Shown piece after piece: positions 25,044 through 33,874 of a DNA stretch of 64,000 nt. This DNA comes from JAFAXD01 sp051985675. GTDB lineage: Bacteria > Pseudomonadota > Alphaproteobacteria > Rhizobiales > Xanthobacteraceae. The stretch is from NCBI GenBank assembly GCA_051985675.1, contig JBPYFJ010000144.1, forward strand, positions 5,670 to 69,669. Direction: 5' to 3'. The notes under the pieces are model-generated. The model was not told the DNA's origin, did no database searches, and worked only from the letters and a program-made list of their open reading frames with translations. The translations under genes were made by a program, and so were the position numbers. The number at the start of each line of letters is the position of its first letter. The stretch's first letter is position 1.

Positions 25044-25643
25044 ATGACCACAGTCCGCCTGGAGCCGCTGCCGCCCGAGCACACGCCGGAGCTCAAGCCG
25101 CTGTTCGATTCGTTCCGCCGCACGCTCGGGTTCGTTCCCAACAGCGCGCTGACCATGCAGCGCAAGCCCAAGCTGCTGCAGGCATTCGTGGCGCTGCAGG
25201 CGGCGTTGTGGGAACCGGACAGCAAGGTCGACCGTGGGCTCAAACGGCTGATCGCGCACGTGGCGGCGCGGGTCGCCGGCTGCCGCTATTGCCAGGCTCA
25301 TACCGCCAGCGGCGCGCTCCACTTCGGCGTGGACGATGCCAAGCTCGCTGCTATCGGGAACTTCCGTACAAGTTCGCTGTTCACGCCGGCCGAACGGGCG
25401 GCGCTGGAGCTCGCGTTTGCGGCGAGCGCGATCCCCAACGGCGCAACCGACGCGATGTTCGGCGACTTGCGCCGCTACTGGGACGAAGAACAGATCACCG
25501 AAATCATGGGCGTCATCGCCGCCATGGGGTTCGTCACGCGGTGGAACGACAGCCTCGCAACCCCGATCGAGGACGAGGCGCTGATGGTGGGGGAGACGCA
25601 CCTCGCCGCGGCGGGGTGGCAGGCCGGCAAACACTTGCGCTGA
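25044..25643 (+). CDS. AhpD-like/carboxymuconolactone decarboxylase family protein (second)
   Basis: 199 residues. AARVAGCRYCQAHTASGAL is the canonical AhpD/peroxidase-related CxxC motif with the following His. The SLFTPAERAALELAFAAS segment is typical of this group. It is 11 bases after the GST stop. Its presence with a DoxX protein, a GST and another AhpD-like protein suggests protection of the hydroxylase pathway against peroxide or quinone damage. Confidence 0.87.
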   Translation: MTTVRLEPLPPEHTPELKPLFDSFRRTLGFVPNSALTMQRKPKLLQAFVALQAALWEPDSKVDRGLKRLIAHVAARVAGCRYCQAHTASGALHFGVDDAKLAAIGNFRTSSLFTPAERAALELAFAASAIPNGATDAMFGDLRRYWDEEQITEIMGVIAAMGFVTRWNDSLATPIEDEALMVGETHLAAAGWQAGKHLR

Positions 25644-25974
25644 ATTGCCGGCGCGAACGCACAGGTCTCAGCGGAACTCCGGCGCATATTGCCCGGCCGT
25701 TTCATCGTTCGCTTTGCCTGATGCAATGCTGGATGAAGTCCGCTCCGGTTCATCTCAAAGTGACTGACATCGAGCGTCAATCCCTAAAGCCCGGCAGCCG
25801 GCGGGCGCCCGGAGCAAAAACCACTCGTCCATCCGCTGAATTTGGCAGACAAATTCCAATTCGATTTGCCGCATTGGAAGATAATTCATCTATTTGCAGC
25901 CGGACGAGAGGCCATATATAGAAGAATATTCCAAGATCGGCGGACCCCGCCGCTGCGAATGCCAGGAGTGTGCC
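25644..25974. other. Intergenic region upstream of the sulfite-reductase operon
   Basis: About 330 bases with an AT-rich section near 25850-25920 that probably holds the promoter of the DUF2849-cysI operon. I see no recognisable riboswitch core and no convincing gene. GGAAC at 25673 is followed by CGTT only after 20 bases, the wrong spacing for EcfG. Confidence 0.4.
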
Positions 25975-26292
25975 ATGACCTCGCCGCTGCAGCAGAAGCT
26001 CAAGATTTCCGGCCCGAGCGTCGTGACCGCCAATCGGCTTGCCGACGGGGCGGTGGTCTACCGCACCGCCGAAGGCACTTGGACGAGCGACATCGATTCA
26101 GCCGCGGTCGTGAGCAGCGCTGATGCAGCGACCGCACTGCTGACGGCCGCCAAAGCGGACGGCGTACAGGCGGTCGACGTCTATGTGGCGCCGGTCAAGC
26201 TCAAAGACGGGCGGATCTTGCCGGCGAATCTGCGTGAAGCGATCCGTCTGCGCGGTCCCACCTTCGAACTGCCGATCACCTTCGGCATCTGA
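25975..26292 (+). CDS. DUF2849 domain-containing protein (sulfite-reductase operon)
   Basis: 105 residues. ITSPSVVTANRL-like opening (GPSVVTANRLADGAVVYRT) and the GVQAVDVYVAPV segment match DUF2849, a small protein encoded upstream of cysI in many alphaproteobacteria. ATG 25975 has CAGGAG upstream. Function unknown, presumably an accessory of assimilatory sulfite reduction. Confidence 0.85.
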   Translation: MTSPLQQKLKISGPSVVTANRLADGAVVYRTAEGTWTSDIDSAAVVSSADAATALLTAAKADGVQAVDVYVAPVKLKDGRILPANLREAIRLRGPTFELPITFGI

Positions 26293-26321
26293 GGTCGGAA
26301 TACGAATAACGAGTAGGCGCA

Positions 26322-27980
26322 ATGTATCTGTACGACGACTTCGACCGGACCTTGCTGGCGGAGCGCGTCGCCGAGTTCCGCGGCCAGGTCGCGCGCCGGC
26401 TCAGCGGTGAACTCAACGAGGATGAGTTCAAGTCGCTGCGGCTGATGAACGGCATTTATCTGCAGCTGCATGCCTACATGCTGCGCATCGCCATTCCTTA
26501 TGGCACGCTGGCGTCAGACCAGATGCGCAAGCTCGCCTACGTGGCGCGACGCTACGACCGCGGCTACGGCCATTTCACGACGCGGCAAAATATCCAGTTC
26601 AACTGGATCAAGCTCGCGCAATTGCCGGATGCCATGGCGGACCTCGCGGACTCCCGCCTGCACGGGATGCAGACCAGCGGCAACTGCGTGCGCAACATCA
26701 CGACCGATCAATGGGCCGGGGTCGCGCCCGATGAGATCGAAGATCCACGCATATGGGCCGAATTGCTGCGCCAGCATCTCACCCTGCATCCGGAGTTCTC
26801 GTTCCTGCCGCGCAAGTTCAAGATCGCGGTCAGCGCTGCCGAGCACGATCGCGCCGCGCTCGCGATCCACGATCTGTCAGCGAGGCTTTACCGTAACGGG
26901 GCGGGCGAGGTCGGCTTCGAAGTCGGGGTCGGCGGCGGGCTTGGACGCACCCCATTCCTGACCAAGATCATCAAGCCATTCCTGCCCAAGCGCGATCTGT
27001 TGAGCTACGTCGAGGCCGTGCTGCGCCTCTACAACCAGTACGGCCGGCGCGACAACATCTACAAGGCGCGCATCAAGATCCTGGTGCATGAGCTCGGCGC
27101 TGAAAAGTTCGGCCGGGAGGTCGAGGCCGAGTGGCAGTCGATCAAGGACGGCGCGCTCGCGCTCGATCCGGCGGTGATTGCCGAAATCGCGGCGCGCTTC
27201 CGCTATCCGGACTACGAGCGGCTCGAGGACGGCCCGCCCGCCCTGGCGGCGGCGCGCAAGGCCGACGCGCGCTTTGCGACCTGGGTCGACAATGCGGTCA
27301 GCAATCACAAGATACCGGGCTACGCGATCGTCACGCTGTCGCTCAAGCCGGTCGGCAAGCCGCCCGGCGACTGCACGGCCGATCAGATGGACGCCATCGC
27401 CGACATCGCCGACCGGCATAGTTTCGGCGAAATCCGCGTCGGCCACGAGCAGAACCTGGTGTTGCCGCACGTTCGGCAGCGCGACCTGCCTGAGGTGTTC
27501 CGCACGCTCGACGCGATTGGCGTTGCCACGCCGAATGTCGGGCTTGTCTCCGACATCATCGCCTGCCCGGGCCTTGATTACTGCAGCCTCGCCAACGCGC
27601 GCGCGATCCCGGTCGCGCAGGAAATCTCCAAGCGCTTCCACGACCTCGACGTTGCGCGCGGGCTGGGGCGGCTGCACATCAATATTTCGGGCTGCATCAA
27701 CGCGTGTGGCCACCACCACGTCGGCCACATCGGAATTCTTGGCGTCGAGAAGAACGGCGAGGAATTCTATCAGATCACGATCGGGGGACGCGCTGACGAG
27801 AAGGCGCAGCTTGGGACCCTGATAGGTCCGGCGGTTCCCTACGACGACGTTCCTGACGTCGTCGAGGATATCGCCCAAGCCTATCTGGAGCTGCGCCAGC
27901 AATCCGATGAATTGTTCATCGATACGATCAAGCGCGTCGGCGTCGAACCGTTCAAGGAGCGCGTCTATGCCACTCGTTAA
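26322..27980 (+). CDS. cysI: Assimilatory sulfite reductase hemoprotein (nitrite/sulfite reductase family)
   Basis: 552 residues. Duplicated ferredoxin-like and siroheme-binding halves are present, with the TTRQNIQFNWI region of the first half. The ligands of the [4Fe-4S]-siroheme centre are C415 and C421 (CPGLDYC) and C458 and C462 (CINAC), followed by GHHHVGHIG. It reduces sulfite to sulfide with six electrons. Operon context with DUF2849 and DUF934 supports sulfite rather than nitrite as substrate. The electron donor gene is not in the window. Confidence 0.93.
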   Translation: MYLYDDFDRTLLAERVAEFRGQVARRLSGELNEDEFKSLRLMNGIYLQLHAYMLRIAIPYGTLASDQMRKLAYVARRYDRGYGHFTTRQNIQFNWIKLAQLPDAMADLADSRLHGMQTSGNCVRNITTDQWAGVAPDEIEDPRIWAELLRQHLTLHPEFSFLPRKFKIAVSAAEHDRAALAIHDLSARLYRNGAGEVGFEVGVGGGLGRTPFLTKIIKPFLPKRDLLSYVEAVLRLYNQYGRRDNIYKARIKILVHELGAEKFGREVEAEWQSIKDGALALDPAVIAEIAARFRYPDYERLEDGPPALAAARKADARFATWVDNAVSNHKIPGYAIVTLSLKPVGKPPGDCTADQMDAIADIADRHSFGEIRVGHEQNLVLPHVRQRDLPEVFRTLDAIGVATPNVGLVSDIIACPGLDYCSLANARAIPVAQEISKRFHDLDVARGLGRLHINISGCINACGHHHVGHIGILGVEKNGEEFYQITIGGRADEKAQLGTLIGPAVPYDDVPDVVEDIAQAYLELRQQSDELFIDTIKRVGVEPFKERVYATR

Positions 27981-28500
27981 ATCCGGAAAGGTTGTCGAGG
28001 ACCGCTTTCTGCGCGTCGTCGACGGCGAGCCCGTGCCGGAGCAGGGCCCGGTCATCGTCTCGGCGGAGCGCTTCCTCGCCGATGCCGACGAATTCGCGCA
28101 GCGGCGAGACGCGGTCGGGGTCTTTTGGCCCAATAACCGCAACGTCGCCGAGCTCGAGCCGCATCTGACAAACCTCGCGCTCGTTGCCCTGGTGTTCCCG
28201 GTCTACAAGGACGGACGCGCCTACAGCCAGGCGCGGGTGTTGCGCGAACGCTTCGGGTTCCGCGGCGAGCTGCGCGCGACCGGCCAGGTGCTGCGCGACC
28301 AGTTCCTGTTCCTGATGCGCGCCGGCTTCGATGCCTTCGACGTTGCCAAGCCCGCCGACGCCTCCGCGTTCGAAGAGGCGGCACGACGCTACAGCGTGTT
28401 CTTCCAGCCAACCGGGGACGGCCGTGTGACGGTCGCCCGCGCCCGCACCGGCCGTGACGTGCGCCCGGCTCCTGCGCGATCGGAGCGCGTTTCGGCCTAG
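27967..28500 (+). CDS. DUF934 domain-containing protein (sulfite-reductase operon)
   Basis: 177 residues. GVFWPNNRNVAELEPHL, then the VFPVYKDGRAYSQARVLRER segment and GQVLRDQFLFLMRAGFDAF match DUF934, nearly always encoded after cysI in proteobacteria. Its start overlaps the end of cysI by 14 bases. It probably supports sulfite reductase assembly or electron delivery; the Arg/Ala-rich tail looks disordered. Confidence 0.9.
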   Translation: MPLVKSGKVVEDRFLRVVDGEPVPEQGPVIVSAERFLADADEFAQRRDAVGVFWPNNRNVAELEPHLTNLALVALVFPVYKDGRAYSQARVLRERFGFRGELRATGQVLRDQFLFLMRAGFDAFDVAKPADASAFEEAARRYSVFFQPTGDGRVTVARARTGRDVRPAPARSERVSA

Positions 28501-28540
28501 CGCGAACTCTTTCGTCCGTCGGCTTGGAGATTCGCGATCG

Positions 28541-28684
28541 TGGCCGTCCTTCGAGACGCGCGGTCTTGCGACCGCGCTCCTCAGGACGAGGGCTGAGAGT
28601 GTTGCGCGCGACGGAGCCACATATTCAAAACCTCGCCCTGAGGAGCCTTGGTCCGCAGGACCAAGGCGTCTCGAAGGGCGGCCA
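28541..28684. repeat. TCCTTCGAGACGC...GCGTCTCGAAGG intergenic element, copy 1
   Basis: The element begins TGGCCGTCCTTCGAGACGC and ends GCGTCTCGAAGGGCGGCCA, a long inverted repeat with internal hairpins (CGCGGTCTTGCGACCGCG and GCCTTGGTCC-GCA-GGACCAAGGC). The CTCCTCAGGA...CCTGAGGAG inner arms are typical of a repeat family widespread in Bradyrhizobium and Rhodopseudomonas. A second copy is at 33285-33429. Confidence 0.85.
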
Positions 28685-28750
28685 CAAACACCACGGTCGC
28701 AAAGGCCGGGCCGGTTGAAAAAGGCGGCACGTAAGACTATCAGCATCGCC

Positions 28751-29590
28751 ATGACCGACCCGCTGGTTTCTGCGCAATGGCTTGCAGCGCAATCGCGCGA
28801 TGGGCTCTGCGTGCTGGACATCCGCTCCGCCGTCGATGGGGGCGGCGCCGCCGCCTACGAAGCGGCCCACATCCCGGGCGCTGTGCACACCGATTACGTG
28901 AAGGACGGCTGGCGCGCGACCAAAGGCATGGCGACGGGCCTGCTGCCGGACGCTCAGCATCTCTCCGCTCTGTTCGCGCGCTGCGGGATAACGCCCGCGC
29001 TTCATGTCATCGTGGTCGGCGCCGGGACCTCGCCCGGCGATTTCAGCGCCGCCGCACGCGTCTATTGGACCCTCAAGGTCGCCGGTCATGCCAAGCAGTC
29101 CGTGCTGGATGGCGGCATGGCGGCCTGGCAACAAGCCGGCCTCGCGGTCGAAAGCGGGCGCCATGCACCGCTGTCGGTGCCGGCCTATCGGGTGCAATTC
29201 GTCGAGGGGCTGCGCGCCGATCTGACGGCGGTGCAGCAGGCGGTCGCGCAGGGCGGCCAGATCCTGCTCGACACGCGCTCGCAGAGCTATTTCGAGGGCC
29301 ACGAGAAGAGTCCGCAGGCGAAGCGGGCAGGGCGGTTGCCGGACGCCGTTCACCACGATCATGCGCGTGCCTTTGATCCGGCGACGCGGCGGCTGAGGCA
29401 GGTGCCCGAGCTCGAGCGTCTGTTCGCGCTGCCGGCACAGCCGATCGTGAGTTACTGCAACACCGGCCATCAGGCCGCGACCAGCTGGTTCATCCTCTCC
29501 GAGGTGCTGCGCCGCCCACAGGTGCGGCTGTACGATGGCTCGATGTCGGAATGGACCGAGGACGAGACGCGTCCGGTCGAGGCCGGATAA
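28751..29590 (+). CDS. sseA: Thiosulfate/3-mercaptopyruvate sulfurtransferase (two rhodanese domains)
   Basis: 279 residues. The inactive N-terminal rhodanese domain (about 5-130; HIPGAVHTDYV, SVLDGGMAAWQQAG) is followed by the catalytic one (about 150-275) with C236 in SYCNTGHQAATSW. The loop CNTGHQA is closer to thiosulfate:cyanide transferases than to the CG(S/T)GVT loop of mercaptopyruvate enzymes. Cytoplasmic, no signal. Position downstream of cysI suggests sulfane-sulfur handling. Confidence 0.88.
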   Translation: MTDPLVSAQWLAAQSRDGLCVLDIRSAVDGGGAAAYEAAHIPGAVHTDYVKDGWRATKGMATGLLPDAQHLSALFARCGITPALHVIVVGAGTSPGDFSAAARVYWTLKVAGHAKQSVLDGGMAAWQQAGLAVESGRHAPLSVPAYRVQFVEGLRADLTAVQQAVAQGGQILLDTRSQSYFEGHEKSPQAKRAGRLPDAVHHDHARAFDPATRRLRQVPELERLFALPAQPIVSYCNTGHQAATSWFILSEVLRRPQVRLYDGSMSEWTEDETRPVEAG

Positions 29591-29625
29591 GGCCGCGAGG
29601 CGTTTGGGGAGAAGAGGGGGGAAAG

Positions 29626-30630
29626 ATGTCCGACTACCTCGCAGCCAAGGCCCCTGCGCGCGTCATCGCGATTGAAGAGCATTTCACGACGCCGATGCTT
29701 CGCCAACACGCGAAGAACAGCCCATTTCGCGACTACTGGGTCGCGAGTCGCGGCGAGCAGATCGGTCATGACATCGTCAAACAGCTCGCCGACCTCGGCG
29801 AGGAGCGGCTCCGCCACATGGACGCAGCCGGTGTCGACGTCCAGGTGCTCTCGTTCGGGCAACCGGGGCCGCAGGGATTTGCTCCCGATATCGCGATCCC
29901 GATGGCACGCGACGCCAACGATCGGCTCGCCGACGCGGTAGCGAAACATCCGGACCGCTTTGCCGGTTTTGCGGCGCTGCCGACCGCCGACCCGCAGGCC
30001 GGGGCGCGCGAGCTCGAGCGCACGGTGAAGGAATTCGGCTTCAAGGGCGCCATGCTTCACGGTCAGACGCAGGGAGTGTTTCTCGACGACAAGAAGTTCT
30101 GGCCGATCTTCGAGGCCGCCGCGCAGCTCGACGTGCCGATCTATCTGCATCCGGCGATGCCGCACCCGGACGCCGCCAAGCCCTATTTCGCGCCCTACGA
30201 GGAGCTGCAGGGTTCAGCCTGGGGCTTTGCGATCGACACCAGCTGCCACTTCCTGCGCATCGTGTTTGCCGGCGTGTTCGACGCCTATCCGAAGCTCAAA
30301 ATCATCCTCGGCCATCTTGGCGAAGGCCTGCCGTTCGCCATGCACCGGCTCAACGACCACAGCGTGGTTGCCGCCAAGCGGCGCGGATTGAAAAAGGCGC
30401 CGATCGACTACCTGCGCGACAATTTGATCGTGACCACCAGCGGCAACTGGTACGAGCCGGCGTTCGTGTGCGCGCTGCTCGCGCTCGGCGCCGACAAGAT
30501 ACTGTTCGCGATCGACTGGCCGTATGAGGCCAACACGGCCGGCATGGAATTTCTGCGCAAGCTCTCGATCAGCGATGCGGATCGGGAAAAGATCGCCCAC
30601 CTGAATGCGGAGCGCGTGCTGAAAATCTAA
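29626..30630 (+). CDS. Amidohydrolase-family (ACMSD/resorcylate-type) decarboxylase
   Basis: 334 residues. IAIEEHF at the N-terminus replaces the HxH metal pair with ExH (E17/H19 or neighbours), as in gamma-resorcylate and 2,3-dihydroxybenzoate decarboxylases. Further ligands are H175 (YLHPAMP), H230 (LGHLGEGLPF) and D297 (FAIDWPYE). These enzymes remove CO2 from hydroxybenzoates without cofactors other than a metal. GAAGAGGGGGG precedes ATG 29626. It may feed or drain the nearby aromatic pathways. Confidence 0.88.
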   Translation: MSDYLAAKAPARVIAIEEHFTTPMLRQHAKNSPFRDYWVASRGEQIGHDIVKQLADLGEERLRHMDAAGVDVQVLSFGQPGPQGFAPDIAIPMARDANDRLADAVAKHPDRFAGFAALPTADPQAGARELERTVKEFGFKGAMLHGQTQGVFLDDKKFWPIFEAAAQLDVPIYLHPAMPHPDAAKPYFAPYEELQGSAWGFAIDTSCHFLRIVFAGVFDAYPKLKIILGHLGEGLPFAMHRLNDHSVVAAKRRGLKKAPIDYLRDNLIVTTSGNWYEPAFVCALLALGADKILFAIDWPYEANTAGMEFLRKLSISDADREKIAHLNAERVLKI

Positions 30631-30736
30631 TTATTGCGCCGAGTTGGATGACACCTCTCCTATTATGTGCAAGGACAGTCTGATCGGAAGCTCAACCCAA
30701 TCCGCAGCTTTGCCAACTTCAGCGAGGGGGCGATCT

Positions 30737-31765
30737 TTGCGCACAACGAATGATGTTCATACAATGTCGGACAGGCGGGCGCTAATCGCGGCGCTCGGAC
30801 GCTATCAAACGCCCGATCAAGCGCGCAGCATCGCCGAACTCGCGGTCACCATCATTCCGCTGGTACTCTTGTGGTTGTTGATGTGGCTTTCGCTCGAGCT
30901 CAACTATGGGCTCTGTCTGTTGCTCGCCGTGCCGACGGCCGGCTTTCTGGTGCGGTTATTCATGATCCAGCACGATTGCGGCCATGGCGCCTTCTTTCGC
31001 CGGCGCGCGTTGAACGATTGGCTCGGGCGCGTGATCGGTGTCCTCACGCTAACTCCTTATGACTTTTGGCGGCATACTCATGCTCTGCACCACGCGGGGT
31101 CTGGCAATCTCGACCGCCGTGGATTTGGCGACGTCGATACTCTCACGGTGCAGGAATATCTCGCTCTCTCACCCTTTCGGCGCTGGCGTTATCGCCTATA
31201 CCGGCATCCGGCGGTGATGTTCGGCGTTGCGCCTGCATTTCTGTTCTTGCTGGTGCAACGCGCGCCAATCGGCCTGATGCGCGCCGGGTGGCGACCGTGG
31301 CTGAGTACCATGGCGACCAATCTCGCCATTGCGATACTGGCGGCTTTGCTGATCTGGGCCGTTGGTGTCGGCCCGTTCTTGTTGGTTCACTTGCCTATCA
31401 CGCTCCTCGGCGCAACTGCGGGAGTCTGGCTGTTCTATGTGCAGCATCAGTTCGAGCACACCTATTGGAGGAACGAGCGGGATTGGAATTTGCACGAGGC
31501 GGCGCTGCGAGGCAGCTCGCACTACGAGCTCCCGAATATCCTGCGCTGGTTCACCGCGAACATCGGCGTGCATCATATCCATCACCTGCGCAGCCGGATC
31601 CCGTTTTATCGCCTACCTGCGGCGTTGCGCGAGTTCCCCGACCTCGCGCCGATCGGGCGGCTGACACTGACGCAAAGCGTGGCGTGTGTGCGCTTGGTGC
31701 TATGGGACGAACAGCGACTGAGGCTGATTTCGTTTCAGGAGTGCCACGCATACTACGACCGATAA
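30737..31765 (+). CDS. Membrane fatty-acid desaturase
   Basis: 342 residues from TTG 30737, which has GAGGGGG 7 bases upstream; ATG 30764 is an alternative start and a longer frame reaches 30644. The three di-iron histidine boxes are HDCGHG, HTHALHH and HHIHH, with membrane helices TIIPLVLLWLLMWLSLEL, YGLCLLLAVPTAGFLV and a C-terminal pair around 225-275. It introduces a double bond into acyl chains in the membrane, using O2 and ferredoxin-type electrons. Confidence 0.88.
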   Translation: MRTTNDVHTMSDRRALIAALGRYQTPDQARSIAELAVTIIPLVLLWLLMWLSLELNYGLCLLLAVPTAGFLVRLFMIQHDCGHGAFFRRRALNDWLGRVIGVLTLTPYDFWRHTHALHHAGSGNLDRRGFGDVDTLTVQEYLALSPFRRWRYRLYRHPAVMFGVAPAFLFLLVQRAPIGLMRAGWRPWLSTMATNLAIAILAALLIWAVGVGPFLLVHLPITLLGATAGVWLFYVQHQFEHTYWRNERDWNLHEAALRGSSHYELPNILRWFTANIGVHHIHHLRSRIPFYRLPAALREFPDLAPIGRLTLTQSVACVRLVLWDEQRLRLISFQECHAYYDR

Positions 31766-31886
31766 GATTGTAGGCGCTTCATTCGCCCAAGGATTGTCCG
31801 CTCAATCATTTGAGATCGCTGTTATGCAGTTCGCTCTCGCGAAGTAGCGAAGCCGCCGAGAGGTGATCCCCGGTCCCGCAGTATTC

Positions 31887-32744
31887 TCACGCCGCCGAGA
31901 TCGCCACGTCCATCGCGCCGATGTTTTCGATCTCGCAATGCATGACGTCGCCCGGCACCACGCGCGAGACGCCCTCGCAGGTTCCGGTCATGATGATGTC
32001 GCCCGGATAGAGCGGGTACCAGGTCGACGCCCAGGCGATTTGGCGCTCGATACTCATGATCATGAACTGCGTGTCGGAGGTCTGGCGCACCTCGCCGTTG
32101 ACCGAGAGGCTGAATTTGAGGCGGCCGGGCGCCGGAATCTCGTCGGCGGTCACCAGCCAGGGCCCCGCGACGGCGTAGGTATCGATCGATTTGCGGAAGC
32201 TGCGGTCCTCCGACCCGCGCACCACCATGTCGAGCGCGATGCAGTAGCCGGCGACGTAGTCGAGCGCGCGGTCTTCGGCAATGTTGTTGGCAAAGGTGCC
32301 GATCACGACCCCGAGCTCCATCTCGTGGTCGGTGCGCCGATCGAGGAACCGCAGCTTCACGCCTTCGCCCGGCCCAACCAGCGAGCTCGTCGCCTTGAGA
32401 AACAGGCCCTGTTCCTCAATGCCGCCGCGATTGCGGTTGTGGAACACGTCGCGCTGGGCGTCGGCTTCTTCGATGTGCTTGAGATAGTTGACTGGGGTGC
32501 CGATGATCTTAGTCGGGCTTGCGACCGGGCTGAGCAGGCGCACGTCCTTCACTGGGAACGTCGTGGCGCCGGGCGCAATCTTCCCAATTTCGGCGCGGAT
32601 CAGCGGCAAGTTGGCGATCAACGGGTCGCCCTTGGGGGCGGGATAGCGCGCCGGCGGCAGCACCTTGAGGGCTGCGCTCACGTCGCGCACCTGATCGCCT
32701 TCGACCAGTCCCAGTTGATTGTCGCCGAACCAGCAGATTTTCAT
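31887..32744 (-). CDS. Fumarylacetoacetate hydrolase-family protein (likely fumarylpyruvate-type hydrolase)
   Basis: 285 residues from ATG 32744 (GGGGA upstream). The FAH catalytic fold shows IIGTPVNYLKHIEE, the metal-binding ExE in DHEMELGVVIG, and GSEDRSFRKSIDTYAVAGPW. This family hydrolyses C-C bonds of ring-cleavage products. Together with the gentisate dioxygenase-like gene (35057) and a GST-like gene (36328), it would provide the last step, fumarylpyruvate to fumarate and pyruvate. Divergent from a MarR gene. Confidence 0.88.
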   Translation of the reverse strand: MKICWFGDNQLGLVEGDQVRDVSAALKVLPPARYPAPKGDPLIANLPLIRAEIGKIAPGATTFPVKDVRLLSPVASPTKIIGTPVNYLKHIEEADAQRDVFHNRNRGGIEEQGLFLKATSSLVGPGEGVKLRFLDRRTDHEMELGVVIGTFANNIAEDRALDYVAGYCIALDMVVRGSEDRSFRKSIDTYAVAGPWLVTADEIPAPGRLKFSLSVNGEVRQTSDTQFMIMSIERQIAWASTWYPLYPGDIIMTGTCEGVSRVVPGDVMHCEIENIGAMDVAISAA

Positions 32745-32812
32745 TTTGTATCCCCAGCACTTGAACGCATCGAGCATTGTTTTATGAAGAATGCAGATCG
32801 AGTTGTACAGCG

Positions 32813-33274
32813 ATGAAATCTCTGGTCGATCCGTTCTCGAAGCCTGGGCATGTCATCCGCCGGCTGCAGCAATATGCCGTGCTGATTTTCCACGAGGAGA
32901 CCGCCGGCTTCGATCTCACCCCAACCCAGTATGTCACCCTCGATGTTCTGGAACACCGCCCGGGCATCGATCAGGTCACGCTCTCCGAGCTCACCGCGAT
33001 CGACCGTTCGATGACGGCGCGCATTGTCGACGCGTTGGCGCGCCGCGGCCTGATCGACAAGCGCCCGGCGGCCGACGACGGGCGGGCCAATTCGCTGTTC
33101 GTCACCGCCAAGGCGCGGCGGCTGCTCGCCGGGATCGAGACGAGCGTCGATCGTTCGCAGGCCAACATCCTGGCCCCGCTTCGGCCCGCCGAACGGCGGC
33201 AATTCATGCGCTTGGTGCGAACGCTGCTCGACGGATATGCGAAGCGGCGCGGGAAGGGCCGCGCTGCCGAATGA
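32813..33274 (+). CDS. MarR-family transcriptional regulator
   Basis: 153 residues. The winged helix covers about 30-100: LTPTQYVTLDVLEHRPG, LSELTAIDRSMTARIVDALA and RRGLIDKRPAADDGRANSL (the wing with DxR). Divergent from the FAH-family gene with 68 bases between starts. Likely a phenolic-acid-responsive repressor of the aromatic genes on the minus strand. Confidence 0.9.
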   Translation: MKSLVDPFSKPGHVIRRLQQYAVLIFHEETAGFDLTPTQYVTLDVLEHRPGIDQVTLSELTAIDRSMTARIVDALARRGLIDKRPAADDGRANSLFVTAKARRLLAGIETSVDRSQANILAPLRPAERRQFMRLVRTLLDGYAKRRGKGRAAE

Positions 33275-33284
33275 GCTTTGGGTT

Positions 33285-33429
33285 TGGCCATCCTTCGAGA
33301 CGCCCGAGCTGCGCTCGGGCTCCTCAGGATGAGGACAATCTTTGTGGCCACGCACAATTCCGATTCACCACAAACTCCGCCTCATCCTGAGGAGCGAGGC
33401 CGAAGGCCGAGCGTCTCGAAGGATGGCCA
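33285..33429. repeat. TCCTTCGAGACGC...GCGTCTCGAAGG intergenic element, copy 2
   Basis: Begins TGGCCATCCTTCGAGACGC and ends GCGTCTCGAAGGATGGCCA, perfect inverted tips, with inner arms CTCCTCAGGATGAGG and CCTCATCCTGAGGAG. Same family and length as 28541-28684, but with different hairpin inserts (CCCGAGCTGCGCTCGGG here). Confidence 0.9.
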
Positions 33430-33438
33430 CAGGCACGC

Positions 33439-33756
33439 CTACCCCACCTGCACTTCGATCGCGTCGTCGACGACCCGAACCGGGTAGGTCTTGATGTTTT
33501 CGGTGATCGGCGCGCCTTGGCCTTCGCCGGTCTGGACGTTGAAACAGCCGCCGTGCAGCGGACATTCGATGATGTCACCGTCGAGAAAGCCGTCGGTGAG
33601 CATCGCAAAGGCGTGCGTGCAGGTATTGTCGGTCGCGTAGATTTGGCCGTCCACGTTGTAGAGCGCGATCAGCACGTCGCCGATCTCGACCCCAACCATC
33701 GCACCTTCGGCGAGCGCCGAGCGCTCGGCGACCTTGACCCATTTTTCGTCCGGCAT
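33439..33756 (-). CDS. Rieske-type [2Fe-2S] ferredoxin
   Basis: 105 residues, a single soluble Rieske domain. Cluster ligands are C46 and H48 (CTHAF) and C65 and H68 (CPLHGG). It resembles the ferredoxin component of ring-hydroxylating dioxygenases (BphF, NdoA). No terminal oxygenase or reductase subunit is in the window, so it is an orphan. It lies downstream of the luciferase-like gene on the same strand and may donate electrons to it or to a remote oxygenase. Confidence 0.9.
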   Translation of the reverse strand: MPDEKWVKVAERSALAEGAMVGVEIGDVLIALYNVDGQIYATDNTCTHAFAMLTDGFLDGDIIECPLHGGCFNVQTGEGQGAPITENIKTYPVRVVDDAIEVQVG

Positions 33757-33874
33757 TCGCGTCCCTTTACGGCGGATAAATCACGTGTTCGCTACCAGTT
33801 CCAGGCGAACACGGGAGACCTTCTTGCGGAACTTCATGGCGCCGTCAACAACCGCGCCCGCCCTGTCGCGCGCC

